Assembly: GCA_016191225.1 (NCBI GenBank)
Contig: JACPPC010000001.1
Coordinates: forward strand, 360,937 to 424,936
From: Gemmatimonadota bacterium
GTDB taxonomy: Bacteria; Gemmatimonadota; Gemmatimonadetes; Gemmatimonadales; Gemmatimonadaceae
Reading direction: 5' to 3'
Length of the DNA stretch: 64,000 nt
In this document: positions 43,738-53,391 of the stretch, in pieces
Layout of the letters: each line of letters begins with the position of its first letter
Position numbering within the stretch: position 1 is the stretch's first letter
Translations under genes and position numbers: made by a program
The notes under the pieces: model-generated
What the model saw: only the letters and a program-made list of their open reading frames with translations
What the model was told of the DNA's origin: nothing
Database searches by the model: none

Positions 43738-45563
43738 CAGGCGGCGCCGGTGCCGATGCCCCGGCGGGCCACGAGCGCCTCGGCGGCAAGGGCCAGGACG
43801 ACGAGCAGGAGGAGCGACGCCATCAGCGGGCGGCGGGTGCCGCCGGCCCACGACGCGGCGCGAAAGGCCCGCTCGCTGGTGGTCGCCACGGCGGTGCTCG
43901 CCACCCGCGCGGCGAGCGCATCGGTGCCGAGCCGGGTCAGGTCCGACTCCCCCGGCTCGGGGTTCACCACCACCGCCCCGGCGCGGGCGGCGCCGCGGCG
44001 CAGCAGGTACACCCCGGCCATCGCGGGGGCCCGCGGCGTCGTGCCGGCCACGAGTGGGAGCACGCTGCCGTCGGCACGCTCGAGCCCGGTGATCCCCGCA
44101 GCGTGGGCGAGCGGCGCCCCCGGGGCGAGCGCGAGCACGAGACCCGTGTTGCCAGCGAGGCGCTCGGTGATCACCGCGGCCACCCACGGCGCGAAGGCCG
44201 CCCCCACCGGCAAGTCGGTGTCGGCGGTGTCGAGGGCCGAACCCACCAGCACGTAGCCGTCGCCGGCCACCACCCACGCCTCTCCGCTCACCGTGGCGAG
44301 GGTGTCGGTCGCCCCCGCGCCGCTCACCGGCACGAGCTGGTAGCGCCGCGCCACGCGCGCGCCGTCCAGCCGGGCCCCGGCGCCGGCGAGGCCGCGGGCG
44401 CGCGCGCCCTCGCGCCGCACCTCGCCCAGGCGCCACGGAATCCCGGCCCGCTCGAGGGCGCGATTGGCCGCACCCAGGCGCACCGGGTCGCGCGGAGCGA
44501 GCACCAGCGCCGGGCGTGCGCCGGCGAGGTCGGCGGGGGTCACGGCAATGCCGTCGCCGCGCTCGGCGCGGCGTCCCTGCACGAGCGCCTCCACCGCGCC
44601 GTCGGCGAACGGGCCGGCCTCGCGCTCGACGCGCAGGCGCGGGGCATCGCCCACCCAGGCAGCGAACCAGCGCACGTCGTCGCCGCGCAGCTCGTCGGGG
44701 TCGATCTCGACACGGCCTGCCAGCCAGCCACGACCGAGCGGAACCGTGCTGACTCCCACCTCCTCCCCGGCGGCGCTGGTGCCGCGGGCCACGGTGCGGT
44801 CGCCGAGCACCACGCGCCAGGTGACCGAGTCGGTGCTGCGCAACTGCGCCTCGACCCGGCCGCGCGGGGTCCAGTATGCCGGCGAGGCCACGGCGTGCGT
44901 GACGGCGCGATTGCGCGGCGGCGGGCCCTCGGCCGCGAACACCGACACGGCGACGTGGCCGGCGTCGGTGGCACCGGTCCACGCGGTCGCCTGGCCGTCG
45001 GTGACGACGGCCACATGGCGCGCATCGAGCCCGGAGGAGCGCACGAGGGCGAGGGCGCGGTCGAGCGCCGCGCGCGGGTCGCCGGCGCCGGCGAGGGGCT
45101 CGGCCCGGCCGATCGCCGCGGTCACCTGCGACACCGAGCCGGTGGTCACGCGGGCATCGGCGGTGACGAGCCAGAGCCGGTCACCGCTCGACGCCTCGCC
45201 GGCGGCGCGCCGGGCGACCTCGCGCAACCGGTCGAGCACCGGGCGCCCCTCGGAGATCGCCGAGGTGCTCATCGAGTTGTCGAGCACGATCGCCCACGCG
45301 GTGGGGGGGTGGCCCGGGCCGAGCCCGGGGCCGAGCGGGCGCGCCGCGGCGAGGGCGAGGAGGAGCACGATCGCCACGCGCAGCAGCATCAGGAGAAGGT
45401 TGCGGAGCTTGAGCTCGCGCGAATGCTCCCGCTCTGCACGGCGCAGGTAGCGCACGGCGGGAAAGTCGAGCCGGGCCCCGATGCGGCGGCGCATCAGGTG
45501 CAGGAGCAGCGGCACCGCTGCGGCCCCCGCGAGCGCGAGGAGCCATGGCGACAGGAAACTCAT
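43737..45563 (-). CDS. BatA-like membrane protein with VWA-type domain
   Basis: A 608-aa protein. The N-terminus FLSPWLLALAGAAAVPLLLHLMRRR is the BatA N-terminal helix-loop signature; a second helix (LLLMLLRVAIVLLLALAAARPL, split by a loop) follows. A von Willebrand factor A-like domain (about 88-220) starts AIVLDNSMSTSA, a MIDAS-like motif with Ser/Asp residues. The remainder is beta-rich, ending with a membrane helix near 585. In Bacteroides-type Bat operons such proteins act with DUF58 and a MoxR ATPase in stress tolerance or in maturation of complexes. Here the DUF58 gene is directly upstream (6 nt) but no MoxR gene is in the window. Confidence 0.83.
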   Translation of the reverse strand: MSFLSPWLLALAGAAAVPLLLHLMRRRIGARLDFPAVRYLRRAEREHSRELKLRNLLLMLLRVAIVLLLALAAARPLGPGLGPGHPPTAWAIVLDNSMSTSAISEGRPVLDRLREVARRAAGEASSGDRLWLVTADARVTTGSVSQVTAAIGRAEPLAGAGDPRAALDRALALVRSSGLDARHVAVVTDGQATAWTGATDAGHVAVSVFAAEGPPPRNRAVTHAVASPAYWTPRGRVEAQLRSTDSVTWRVVLGDRTVARGTSAAGEEVGVSTVPLGRGWLAGRVEIDPDELRGDDVRWFAAWVGDAPRLRVEREAGPFADGAVEALVQGRRAERGDGIAVTPADLAGARPALVLAPRDPVRLGAANRALERAGIPWRLGEVRREGARARGLAGAGARLDGARVARRYQLVPVSGAGATDTLATVSGEAWVVAGDGYVLVGSALDTADTDLPVGAAFAPWVAAVITERLAGNTGLVLALAPGAPLAHAAGITGLERADGSVLPLVAGTTPRAPAMAGVYLLRRGAARAGAVVVNPEPGESDLTRLGTDALAARVASTAVATTSERAFRAASWAGGTRRPLMASLLLLVVLALAAEALVARRGIGTGAA

Positions 45564-45569
45564 CGGCGG

Positions 45570-46472
45570 CTAGGGGAGCCCCTGCCGCACCGCGAAGGCG
45601 CGCCGCAGCGCGACGCCGAAGGGCTCGCTGGACATCACGACCTCGTACGAGGCGCCGGAGGCGATGAACCGGTCGCGCCACTCGCCGATCGCGACCTCGA
45701 CGGTCTGGCGATAGGCCTCCTTCACGTCGGCCCCGCGGGCGGCGAGGGCGTCGCCGCTCTCGGGGTCGGTGAAGAGCGCGTCCCCCGGCTCGGCGAGGTC
45801 GCGCTCGGCGGGATCCATCACGTGCAGCACCACGATGTCGTGGCCCATGGCGCGAAGGGTACGGGTGGCCGAGATCACCGGCCCGGGATCCATGAGCAGG
45901 TCCGACACCAGCACCACGAGCCCGGCGCGGCGCACAAGGGCCGCGGCGGCTGCGATCGCGGCCGGGGCGGCGGTGGCCTCGCCGGTGCCGGGGTCGCCCA
46001 GCTGCGAGAGGATGCGGTGCCAGTGCTGCATGCGCGACTTCGGGGGGAGGACGGTGCGCACCGCGTCGTCGAAGCGGATCAGCCCCACGGCGTCCTTCTG
46101 CCGCAGCAGCAGGAGGGCGATCGCGGCCACCGCGCGCTCGGCCCACGCCAGCTTGGTGAGGCGCCCTGGGAGCCCCGCCCACGCCATGCTGGGGCTGATG
46201 TCGAGCAGGATCACGGCGCGGAGGTTGGTCTCCTCCTCGAACTGCTTGATCACCCAGCGGTCGGCGCGGGCGGCGACCTTCCAGTCGAGGTAGCGGAGGT
46301 CGTCGCCGGGCTGGTAGGCGCGATAGTCGGCGAACTCGACGGAGAATCCCTTGCGCGGCGAGCGGTGCAGCCCGGTGATGAACCCGTCCACGACCCAACG
46401 GGCGATGAGCTCGACGCGACCGAGCGCGGCGAGCGAGGCGGGTTCAATCAGGTCGGCGCGTGCCGGATCCAT
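45570..46472 (-). CDS. DUF58 domain protein
   Basis: A 300-aa soluble protein. It contains the DUF58 signature FADYRAYQPGDDLRYLDWK (about residues 48-66) and a VWA-like fold with AVILLDISPSMAWAG, DAVGLIRFDD and LVVLVSDLL. DUF58 proteins act with MoxR ATPases and VWA membrane proteins; the exact job is unknown in most bacteria. First gene of the DUF58-BatA-mfd cluster. Upstream lies a long palindromic repeat rather than an obvious promoter. Confidence 0.9.
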   Translation of the reverse strand: MDPARADLIEPASLAALGRVELIARWVVDGFITGLHRSPRKGFSVEFADYRAYQPGDDLRYLDWKVAARADRWVIKQFEEETNLRAVILLDISPSMAWAGLPGRLTKLAWAERAVAAIALLLLRQKDAVGLIRFDDAVRTVLPPKSRMQHWHRILSQLGDPGTGEATAAPAAIAAAAALVRRAGLVVLVSDLLMDPGPVISATRTLRAMGHDIVVLHVMDPAERDLAEPGDALFTDPESGDALAARGADVKEAYRQTVEVAIGEWRDRFIASGASYEVVMSSEPFGVALRRAFAVRQGLP

Positions 46473-46560
46473 TCGTGAGACGAAGCTAGGGACGCGAGCA
46501 GTACGGCGGCAGCGGCGACACCGTTGGACACCGTTGCGGTCGGCGCGGATCGCTTTCGCG

Positions 46561-46770
46561 AAGGGCGAACGGCGAGGGGGAGGGAGAGGAGAATGAGAGG
46601 AGCGCTCTCACGGAGACACGGAGGGAAGCGGAGGCGCACGGAGGCTGGCGTTGGCGCACGAGGGCCGGCCCCGGCACCCCCAAGTACCTGCGGTTGCCTC
46701 CGCTGTGCCCCCTCTCTGGCCTCGGTGGCCTCTGTGTCTCTGTGGTCGGCCCTCCCCTTCCTCGCCCTTC
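46561..46770. repeat. Long imperfect palindromic intergenic repeat, copy A
   Basis: About 210 bp whose two halves pair in segments. Left arm includes CACGGAGACACGGAGG (46609-46624) and the right arm CCTCTGTGTCTCTGTGG (46729-46745), differing by two transitions that keep G-U pairing. Inner parts (GCACGGAGGC versus GCCTCCGCTGTGC) and outer parts (AAGGGCGA versus CGCCCTT) also pair. It shares its arms and central segment with copy B at 60.4-60.65 kb. Confidence 0.75.
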
Positions 46771-46792
46771 CCTCGAGCCGCTCGCGCGGCCC

Positions 46793-48343
46793 TCAGGTCA
46801 CCGGCGGGTTCTCGACCGGCGTGGGGACGGTCGCGCGGGGGGCCATGCCGCTGTACCACCAGTCGATCGCGCCTCGCACCGCCTTGGGGGGCGCGATCTC
46901 GAACTCGATCGTCCGGCGCGTGGCGAACCGCAGCGCCTGCTCGGCCTCGAGGTCACCCGGGTCGGCGCAGGCGACGACAAGCTTCTTGTCGTCGGCGCGC
47001 ACGGGGCAGACGAGGTGCTGCCGCGCCACCTTCTCCTCGAGCACCGCGATCGCCGCCGGGTCGATCCTGTCGAGGTGCGCGACGGGGAGGCGGAAGGTCG
47101 TCGCCACGTGCACCGCCAGCTCGTCCACGGTGAGCTCGTTGGCGCGGGCGATCCCGTTCCAGAGGTCCTCGGTACTGTAGTCGGGACGGAGCTTGCGCGG
47201 GTCGGCGGGGGAGAGGCCGAACCGGTCGGCGACGAGCGACAGCCAGTGGCGCGCGGCGCGGTCGGCGATCGCCCGGACCGCCGGGGAGAACGGGGTCTCC
47301 TCCTCCTCGGGAACGAACTCCTCGATCGGCGACGCCGCGTTGTCGTCGAGGTTGAGGCGGAAGCTTGGCCGGAGCGGCTCGCGACGCGCCGGCGCGGCGT
47401 CGGGGCGCGGCTCGTTCCCCAGCGAGGCACGGGGGCCAGAACGACGCTCGGCCTGCGCCGGCACCTCGACTTCGAGCACGTAGTCCACCACCGGCCCCTT
47501 GATGGTCGTGCGCCGCACCGGTTTCTCGTCGGCAAGCGTCGGCCCGTCGGCCCGGATCACCGGGGAGCTGACGGGGGTCACGGCCGACGGGCTCACCGGC
47601 GCGCCGGCCGGCGGCGTTCCGCCCGGCCGCGGCGAGACGGGGATCGTCTGGCGGGAAGGCGCCGGCGAGGTGACCGGGGGATGCGAGCCCGGATGCGACA
47701 CCATGTGGTCGTCCATCGCCGGGATGCCCATCATGAGCGAGGCGCGCTTGCGCGGCGCCCCCTCCGGCACCGCGGGCAGCCCGGCGGCCGGCGAGCCCAT
47801 GGTCTTGGCGTCGAACACCTGCGTCGCCCGGCCCCCCGGCGCGGTGTCGCGCAGGACGCGCACCGCCGAGTGGTTGAGGGCGATGTCGCCCACCAGCTGC
47901 CCGGTGTCGGAGCGCACCGCGCCCACGATGGGGATGAACTTCCCCACCGTGTGCAGGAAGTCGCTCAGGCGCTGCCGGTCGGCGATCGCCAGCGTGCCGC
48001 GCACGCGGGCATCGTTGGTGAGCGTGACCTCGATGCTGCGCACCGAGATCACGCCGCCCTGCGCGGCGTTCACCGGCACGTCGCCCTCGACGCCGTAGGC
48101 GTACATCACGTGGTCGGCCTGGAGGACGGCGTGATTCACCGTCTCCTCGACGGGCATGAGCCAGGTGGCGGCCACGAGGTTCACCCAGCCGCCCTTGCGC
48201 GAGCCGAGGTACGGGGCGAGCGCCTGGCCGTCGTTGAGGAAGATGCCCCCCTCGACCTCGGCGCCGTCGCGCAGCACGAGGTGCACGCGGCGCGGCTTGG
48301 ACTGCAGGCTTCGCGGAGGCGGCTGGGAGGGAGGCGGTGGCAT
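46793..48343 (-). CDS. DUF6812 plus T2SSE_N (MshEN-type) domain protein without ATPase
   Basis: A 516-aa cytoplasmic protein. Residues about 17-150 form a domain beginning [19 protein letters not shown], resembling DUF6812. The middle (about 180-330) is Pro/Ser-rich and disordered. The C-terminal part (about 370-505) reads like the N-terminal domain of type II secretion/type IV pilus assembly ATPases: [20 protein letters not shown] start, then [17 protein letters not shown]. The ATPase core is absent. MshEN domains often bind cyclic di-GMP, so a regulatory role in pilus or secretion control is possible. It is divergent from lepA. The start ATG at 48343 is the first that precedes the conserved region. 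Confidence 0.72.
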   Translation of the reverse strand: MPPPPSQPPPRSLQSKPRRVHLVLRDGAEVEGGIFLNDGQALAPYLGSRKGGWVNLVAATWLMPVEETVNHAVLQADHVMYAYGVEGDVPVNAAQGGVISVRSIEVTLTNDARVRGTLAIADRQRLSDFLHTVGKFIPIVGAVRSDTGQLVGDIALNHSAVRVLRDTAPGGRATQVFDAKTMGSPAAGLPAVPEGAPRKRASLMMGIPAMDDHMVSHPGSHPPVTSPAPSRQTIPVSPRPGGTPPAGAPVSPSAVTPVSSPVIRADGPTLADEKPVRRTTIKGPVVDYVLEVEVPAQAERRSGPRASLGNEPRPDAAPARREPLRPSFRLNLDDNAASPIEEFVPEEEETPFSPAVRAIADRAARHWLSLVADRFGLSPADPRKLRPDYSTEDLWNGIARANELTVDELAVHVATTFRLPVAHLDRIDPAAIAVLEEKVARQHLVCPVRADDKKLVVACADPGDLEAEQALRFATRRTIEFEIAPPKAVRGAIDWWYSGMAPRATVPTPVENPPVT

Positions 48344-48484
48344 GCCGTTGGAGCGGGTGCGAGGCGCGGCCGGGAATCGGGGGGATGCGCTTCCCCATGG
48401 AAGATGCGCGTCCGGCGGCGTCGTGCAATGTGCGGCCCGGTTATCTTTCGGCTCTTCCGGTCCCATCGCCCCCGCCTGCCCGCC

Positions 48485-50281
48485 GTGCGCCTCGACCACA
48501 TCCGCAACTTCTGCATTGTCGCACACATCGACCACGGCAAGTCCACCCTCGCGGACCGCCTGATCGAGGCCACGGGCATGCTCGCCAAGCGCGAGATGAA
48601 GGCGCAGGTGCTCGACACCCTGGACCTCGAGCGCGAGCGCGGGATCACGATCAAGCTCAACGCCGTGCGGATGAGCCACACCTCCCCCACGGGCGAGAAC
48701 TACGAGCTCAACCTGATCGACACCCCGGGGCACGTGGACTTCACCTACGAGGTCTCCCGGTCGCTGGCGGCGTGCGAGGGGGCGATCCTCGTGGTCGACG
48801 CCTCGCAGGGGATCCAGGCGCAGACCCTCTCGAACCTCTTCCTCGCCATGGACGCGGGGCTCGAGATCATCCCGATCCTCAACAAGATCGACCTCCCCGG
48901 GGCCGAGCCGGAGCGGCGCCGCCAGGAGGTCGTCGACCTGCTGGGCTGCAAGCCGGAGGACATCCTGCTGGTGAGCGCCAAGGAGGGGCTCGGCATCCCC
49001 GAGCTGCTCGAGGCGGTGATCGCGCGCGTGCCCGCGCCCCGGGGGGACCCCGACGCGCCGCTGCGCGCCCTCGTGTACGACTCGTACTACGACAAGTACC
49101 GCGGCGCGATTCCCAGCGTGCGCGTCGTCGATGGCACGATCCGGAAGGGGGTCAAGATCACCTTCGGCGCCAACGACGCCGTGTACGAGGTGCAGGAGGT
49201 CGGGATCAACCAGCTGCGGCAGGTGCCGGTGGACGAGCTCTCCGCCGGCGAGGTGGGGTACGTGGTGGCGAGCGTGCGCTCGGTGCGCGAGACGCGCGCC
49301 GGCGACACGGTGTTTGACGCCGAGCACCGGGCCGCCGAGGCGCTGCCGGGCTACCAGGCGGTGCGGTCGTTCGTCTTCGCCGGCATCTATCCCACCGACA
49401 CCCAGCAGTACGAGGACCTGCGCGACGCCCTCGAGAAGCTCCAGCTCAACGACGCGTCGCTGCAGTACGAGCCCGAGACCTCCACCGCCCTCGGCTTCGG
49501 CTTCCGCTGCGGCTTCCTCGGGCTGCTGCACATGGAGATCGTGCAGGAGCGGCTCGAGCGCGAGTTCGACCTGTCCCTCGTCACCACGGTGCCGAGCGTC
49601 GAGTACCGCGTGCACCTCACCGACGGCACGATGCAGCTGGTGGAGAACCCGTCGCTGATGCCGTCGGCCACGATCATCGACCGCATCGAGGAGCCGTACG
49701 TCAAGGCGCGCATCATGTCGCCGGCCGAGTACATCGGGGCGCTGATGAACCTCGGCAACGAGCGGCGCGGCGTGTACCGGAACATGACCTACCTCGACAC
49801 CGAGCGGGTCGAGTTCGACTGGGAGTTCCCCCTCGGCGAGATCATCCTCGACTTTTTCGACCGGATGAAGACCGTGAGCCGCGGCTACGCCTCGCTCGAC
49901 TACGAGATGCTCGAGTACCGCACGAGCGACCTCGTGAAGCTCGACATGCTGATCAACGGTGACCCCGTGGACGCCTTCTCGGTGATCATCCACCGCGACA
50001 AGGCCTACGACTGGGGGCGCAAGATCGCCGACAAGCTCAAGGAGCTGATCCCGCGGCAGCTGTTCGAGGTCGCGATCCAGGCGGCGATCGGGCAGAAGAT
50101 CATCGCGCGCACGACCGTGAAGCCCCTGCGCAAGGACGTGCTCGCGAAGTGCTACGGTGGCGACATCACCCGCAAGCGCAAGCTCCTCGAGAAGCAGAAG
50201 GAGGGGAAGAAGCGCATGAAGCAGGTGGGCGCCGTGGAGATTCCGCAGGAGGCCTTCCTGGCCGTCCTGCAGGTCGACTAG
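48485..50281 (+). CDS. lepA: Elongation factor 4 (LepA)
   Basis: A 598-aa translational GTPase of standard length. G1 AHIDHGKST, switch [10 protein letters not shown]3 [13 protein letters not shown]4 NKIDLPGA. The LepA C-terminal domain ends [42 protein letters not shown] sequence, a diagnostic signature. LepA remodels stalled or mis-translocated ribosomes. The start is a GTG at 48485 (VRLDHIRNF), where family similarity begins. A TTATCT hexamer about 40 bp upstream may be the -10. First gene of the 12-gene plus-strand run. Confidence 0.97.
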   Translation: MRLDHIRNFCIVAHIDHGKSTLADRLIEATGMLAKREMKAQVLDTLDLERERGITIKLNAVRMSHTSPTGENYELNLIDTPGHVDFTYEVSRSLAACEGAILVVDASQGIQAQTLSNLFLAMDAGLEIIPILNKIDLPGAEPERRRQEVVDLLGCKPEDILLVSAKEGLGIPELLEAVIARVPAPRGDPDAPLRALVYDSYYDKYRGAIPSVRVVDGTIRKGVKITFGANDAVYEVQEVGINQLRQVPVDELSAGEVGYVVASVRSVRETRAGDTVFDAEHRAAEALPGYQAVRSFVFAGIYPTDTQQYEDLRDALEKLQLNDASLQYEPETSTALGFGFRCGFLGLLHMEIVQERLEREFDLSLVTTVPSVEYRVHLTDGTMQLVENPSLMPSATIIDRIEEPYVKARIMSPAEYIGALMNLGNERRGVYRNMTYLDTERVEFDWEFPLGEIILDFFDRMKTVSRGYASLDYEMLEYRTSDLVKLDMLINGDPVDAFSVIIHRDKAYDWGRKIADKLKELIPRQLFEVAIQAAIGQKIIARTTVKPLRKDVLAKCYGGDITRKRKLLEKQKEGKKRMKQVGAVEIPQEAFLAVLQVD

Positions 50282-50303
50282 CGCCGTCCCGGTCGGCGCG
50301 CGC

Positions 50304-51338
50304 GTGTCGGCGGTCGTGATCCAGACCAGCTTCCTCGGCGACGTGGTGCTCACCACGCCGCTGATCGCCGAGCTCGCCGCGCGCGGGCCGGTGGACGTCG
50401 TCACCACGCCCGCCGGCGCCGCGCTGCTCGCCAACCACCCGTCCCTGCGCCGCCTCGTGATCTACGACAAGCGGGGCGCCGCGCGCGGCGTGCGGGGGCT
50501 CTACCGCACCGCACGCGAGGTGGCCGAGGGGGCCGGCGCGGGCGGCAGTCCCCGCACCGCCTACCTCGCGCAGGGGTCGCTCCGCAGTGCCACCCTCGCC
50601 GTGCTCGCCGGCATTCCCGAGCGGGTGGGCTTCGCCAGCTCGGCCGGCCGCCGGCTCTACACGCGGCGCGTGCCCTACCACGCCGAGTGGCACCACGCCG
50701 AGCGCGTCTGGTCGCTCGCGCTCCCGAGCGACGCGCGGCCGGCCACGCGCGCCGAGGCGGGCGTGCTGCGCCCGCGGCTGTATCCGGGCGCCGCCGAGCG
50801 CGACGCCGTGACGGCGCTGCTCGCCCCGCTGGCGGGGGACCGCCGGCCCCTCGTGGCGCTGGCGCCGGGGAGCGTGTGGGCGACCAAGCGCTGGCCGGCC
50901 TACCCGGCGCTCGCCGCCGCGCTGGCCCCGAACTTCCGGCTGGTGGTGATCGGCGCCGGCGGCGACAGCGAGCTGGCGTCGGCCATCGTGGCCGCCGCCC
51001 CCGGCGCCCTCGACGCGACCGGCAGGCTCTCGCTCCTCGGCTCGGCCGAGCTGATCGGGCGTGCCGCCTGCCTCGTCACCAACGACTCGGCGCCGCAGCA
51101 CCTCGCGAGCGCCATGGGCACGCCCACGGTGGCGATCTTCGGGCCCACCGTGCCGGCGTTCGGCTTCGGCCCGCTGGCGCCGGGGAGCCTGATCGCCGAA
51201 CATGACGCCATGCCCTGCCGTCCCTGCGACCGGCATGGCCCCGTGACCTGCCCACTGGGACATTTCAAGTGCATGCGCGAGGTCACCCCGGTCACGGTGG
51301 CCGGCCTCGCACGCCGCGCCGCGACCTCGCCGCGCTAG
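50304..51338 (+). CDS. Lipopolysaccharide heptosyltransferase (GT9 family, WaaF-like)
   Basis: A 344-aa enzyme with two Rossmann halves. The N-terminus VVIQTSFLGDVVLTTPLI is the GT9 start, with the catalytic Asp in FLGD. The ADP-heptose site includes ALAPGSVWATKRWP and TNDSAPQHLASAMGTPTVAIFGPT. Near the C-terminus CPLGHFKCMREV matches the WaaF Cys/His motif. It adds a heptose to the LPS inner core, supporting a Gram-negative envelope. GTG start at 50304, 22 nt after lepA. Which heptose (I, II) is added is uncertain. Confidence 0.88.
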   Translation: MSAVVIQTSFLGDVVLTTPLIAELAARGPVDVVTTPAGAALLANHPSLRRLVIYDKRGAARGVRGLYRTAREVAEGAGAGGSPRTAYLAQGSLRSATLAVLAGIPERVGFASSAGRRLYTRRVPYHAEWHHAERVWSLALPSDARPATRAEAGVLRPRLYPGAAERDAVTALLAPLAGDRRPLVALAPGSVWATKRWPAYPALAAALAPNFRLVVIGAGGDSELASAIVAAAPGALDATGRLSLLGSAELIGRAACLVTNDSAPQHLASAMGTPTVAIFGPTVPAFGFGPLAPGSLIAEHDAMPCRPCDRHGPVTCPLGHFKCMREVTPVTVAGLARRAATSPR

Positions 51339-51379
51339 CGCCACCGCCCACGCCCGACCCACGACCGACTCCACCAGCC

Positions 51380-52396
51380 ATGTCCCCGCACACGCGCCAC
51401 GCCCACAGCCCCGGCCGCTACATCGTCGGCGTCGACCTCGGCGGCACCAACGTCGTGGTCGGCGCCGCCACCGAGAGCGGCGACCGGCAGTACGCGCTCC
51501 GCAGCGAACTCACCCGCGCCGACCAGGGGGCCGACGCGGTGGTGGAACGCATTGGCCGGATGATCGACACGGTGGTGGCGCAAACGATGGCCGAGACCGG
51601 GGCCAAGCGCGCCGACTTCCTCGGCGTGGGCATCGGGTCGCCGGGGCCGCTCGACCGCGCCAAGGGGCTGGTGATCATGACCCCCAACCTCGGCTGGCGC
51701 GACTTCCCGCTGCGCGACCGCGTGAGCGCGCAGGTCAACCTCCCCGCCACCCTCGACAACGACGCCAACTGCGCCACCTACGGCGAGTGGTGGCAGGGGG
51801 CCGCGCGCGGCGGGCGCGACGTGATCGGGGTGACGATCGGCACCGGGATCGGCGGTGGGCTGATCCTCGGGGGCAAGCTCTTTCACGGCGCCAGCGACGT
51901 GGCGGGCGAGATCGGCCACACGACCATCGACAGCACGGGCCGGCGCTGCAAGTGCGGCAACTACGGCTGCCTCGAGGCGTACGCGAGCGGGCCGGCGATC
52001 GCCGAGCGGGCGCGCGAGGCGCTGGCGGGCGACGAGGCGAGCGTGCTCACCGAGCGGGTGAACGGCGACCTCGGCAAGATCACCGCGCGGCTGGTGTACG
52101 ACGCCGCCAAGGATGGGGACTTCCTGGCGCGGCTGGTGGTGCGCGACACGGCGCGCTTCCTCGGCACGGGGCTCGCCAACCTGCTCAACATCTTCAACCC
52201 CGACACGATCGTGCTCGCCGGCGGGGTGACCGCGGCGGGCGAGGCGCTCTTCCAGCCGCTGCAGGCCGAGCTCCGCCGCCGCGCGTTCAAGCCGGCCGTC
52301 GACGCCTGCCGGATCGTCCCCGGCACGCTCGGCGACGCCGCCGGCGTGCTCGGCGCGATCGCCACCTTCAAGGCGCAGACCATGGGTGCGGTGTGA
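51380..52396 (+). CDS. ROK-family sugar kinase (glucokinase-like)
   Basis: A 338-aa ROK protein: VGVDLGGTNVVVGAA phosphate-binding motif at about residues 16-30, GSPGPLD, DNDANCATYGEWW with the catalytic Asp, IGTGIGGGLI, and the zinc motif CKCGNYGCLEAYASG preceded by GEIGH. No N-terminal helix-turn-helix, so it is an enzyme rather than a repressor; glucose is the usual substrate. It overlaps the next gene (GTGA), a second sugar-type kinase. ATG at 51380 lies 41 nt after the heptosyltransferase. Confidence 0.92.
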   Translation: MSPHTRHAHSPGRYIVGVDLGGTNVVVGAATESGDRQYALRSELTRADQGADAVVERIGRMIDTVVAQTMAETGAKRADFLGVGIGSPGPLDRAKGLVIMTPNLGWRDFPLRDRVSAQVNLPATLDNDANCATYGEWWQGAARGGRDVIGVTIGTGIGGGLILGGKLFHGASDVAGEIGHTTIDSTGRRCKCGNYGCLEAYASGPAIAERAREALAGDEASVLTERVNGDLGKITARLVYDAAKDGDFLARLVVRDTARFLGTGLANLLNIFNPDTIVLAGGVTAAGEALFQPLQAELRRRAFKPAVDACRIVPGTLGDAAGVLGAIATFKAQTMGAV

Positions 52397-53391
52397 CCGC
52401 ACGCCGGGTCGGCGTGATCGGCAGCTTCGTCTGGGACCGGATCTACGGGCGCGACAGCCGTGACGCCCCGGTCGAGGAATGGGGCGGGATCACCTATGCG
52501 CTGAGCGCCTTCGACGCGGCGCTTCCGGAGGGCTGGGAGGTGGTGCCGCTGGTGAAGGTGGGCGCCGACCTCGAGCGGCAGGCGCGGGCGTACCTCGGCA
52601 CGCTGCGGCGCCTGGCGCCTGACGCGCAGCCGATCATCGTGACGCAAGCCAACAACCGGGTGACGCTGCGCTACCTCGACGCCGAGCGCCGCACCGAGAC
52701 GCTGAGCGGGGGCGTGCCGGCGTGGAGCTGGCTGGGGCTCAAGCCGCTGCTGGCGGGGCTCGACGCGCTGTACGTGAACCTGATGAGCGGGTGGGAGCTC
52801 GACCTCGAGACGGCGCTGCTGATGCGGCAGCACCTCCGCATTCCGATCTACGCGGACCTGCACTCGCTGCTCCTGGGCGTGAATCCCGACGGGCTGCGCA
52901 CACCGCGGCGCCTCTCGCCCGAGGAAGTCGTGGGGTGGTGCCGGTGCTTCGACTTCGTGCAGGTGAACGAGGACGAGATGGCGCTGATGGCGAGCGACCC
53001 GATGGCGCTCGCGGCGACGGCGATGGCGCATGGCGTGCGCGCGCTGACGGTCACGCTCGGCCCGCGGGGGGCGGTGTTCGTGGCGGCGCCCGGCTTCGAC
53101 TCGCTGGCGGACCTCCGGCCGGGCCTTCGTCGCGACGTGTCACTAACCGCCGCGTCAAGTGGCGCCGTGCGCACGGCGCTCGTGCCGGCGCAAGCGGTGC
53201 TTGACAACGGCGGCCTCGACCCAACGGGATGTGGCGACGTGTGGGGCGCGACCTACTTCTCGCGATTGCTTGGCGGTGATAGAATCGTTACCTCAATGCA
53301 GGCTGCGCACGCCGCGGCCGCGCGGAACGTGCGGCACCGGGGAGCGACCGGGCTCGCGCATCATCTCCGGGGAGAGCTCGGCACACCGTGA
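52393..53391 (+). CDS. PfkB-family carbohydrate or nucleoside kinase
   Basis: A 332-aa protein with N-terminal GVIGSFVWDRIYG and the PfkB C-terminal signature LDPTGCGDVWGATYFSRLL with Asp as base and GCGD as anion hole. The central lid resembles ribokinase-like folds, and VTLGPRGAVFV precedes the ATP-binding region. Substrate cannot be deduced; adenosine-type and sugar kinases share these motifs. The GTG at 52393 overlaps the ROK stop. An overlap at the other end couples it to the STAS-HATPase gene. Confidence 0.87.
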   Translation: MTARRVGVIGSFVWDRIYGRDSRDAPVEEWGGITYALSAFDAALPEGWEVVPLVKVGADLERQARAYLGTLRRLAPDAQPIIVTQANNRVTLRYLDAERRTETLSGGVPAWSWLGLKPLLAGLDALYVNLMSGWELDLETALLMRQHLRIPIYADLHSLLLGVNPDGLRTPRRLSPEEVVGWCRCFDFVQVNEDEMALMASDPMALAATAMAHGVRALTVTLGPRGAVFVAAPGFDSLADLRPGLRRDVSLTAASSGAVRTALVPAQAVLDNGGLDPTGCGDVWGATYFSRLLGGDRIVTSMQAAHAAAARNVRHRGATGLAHHLRGELGTP

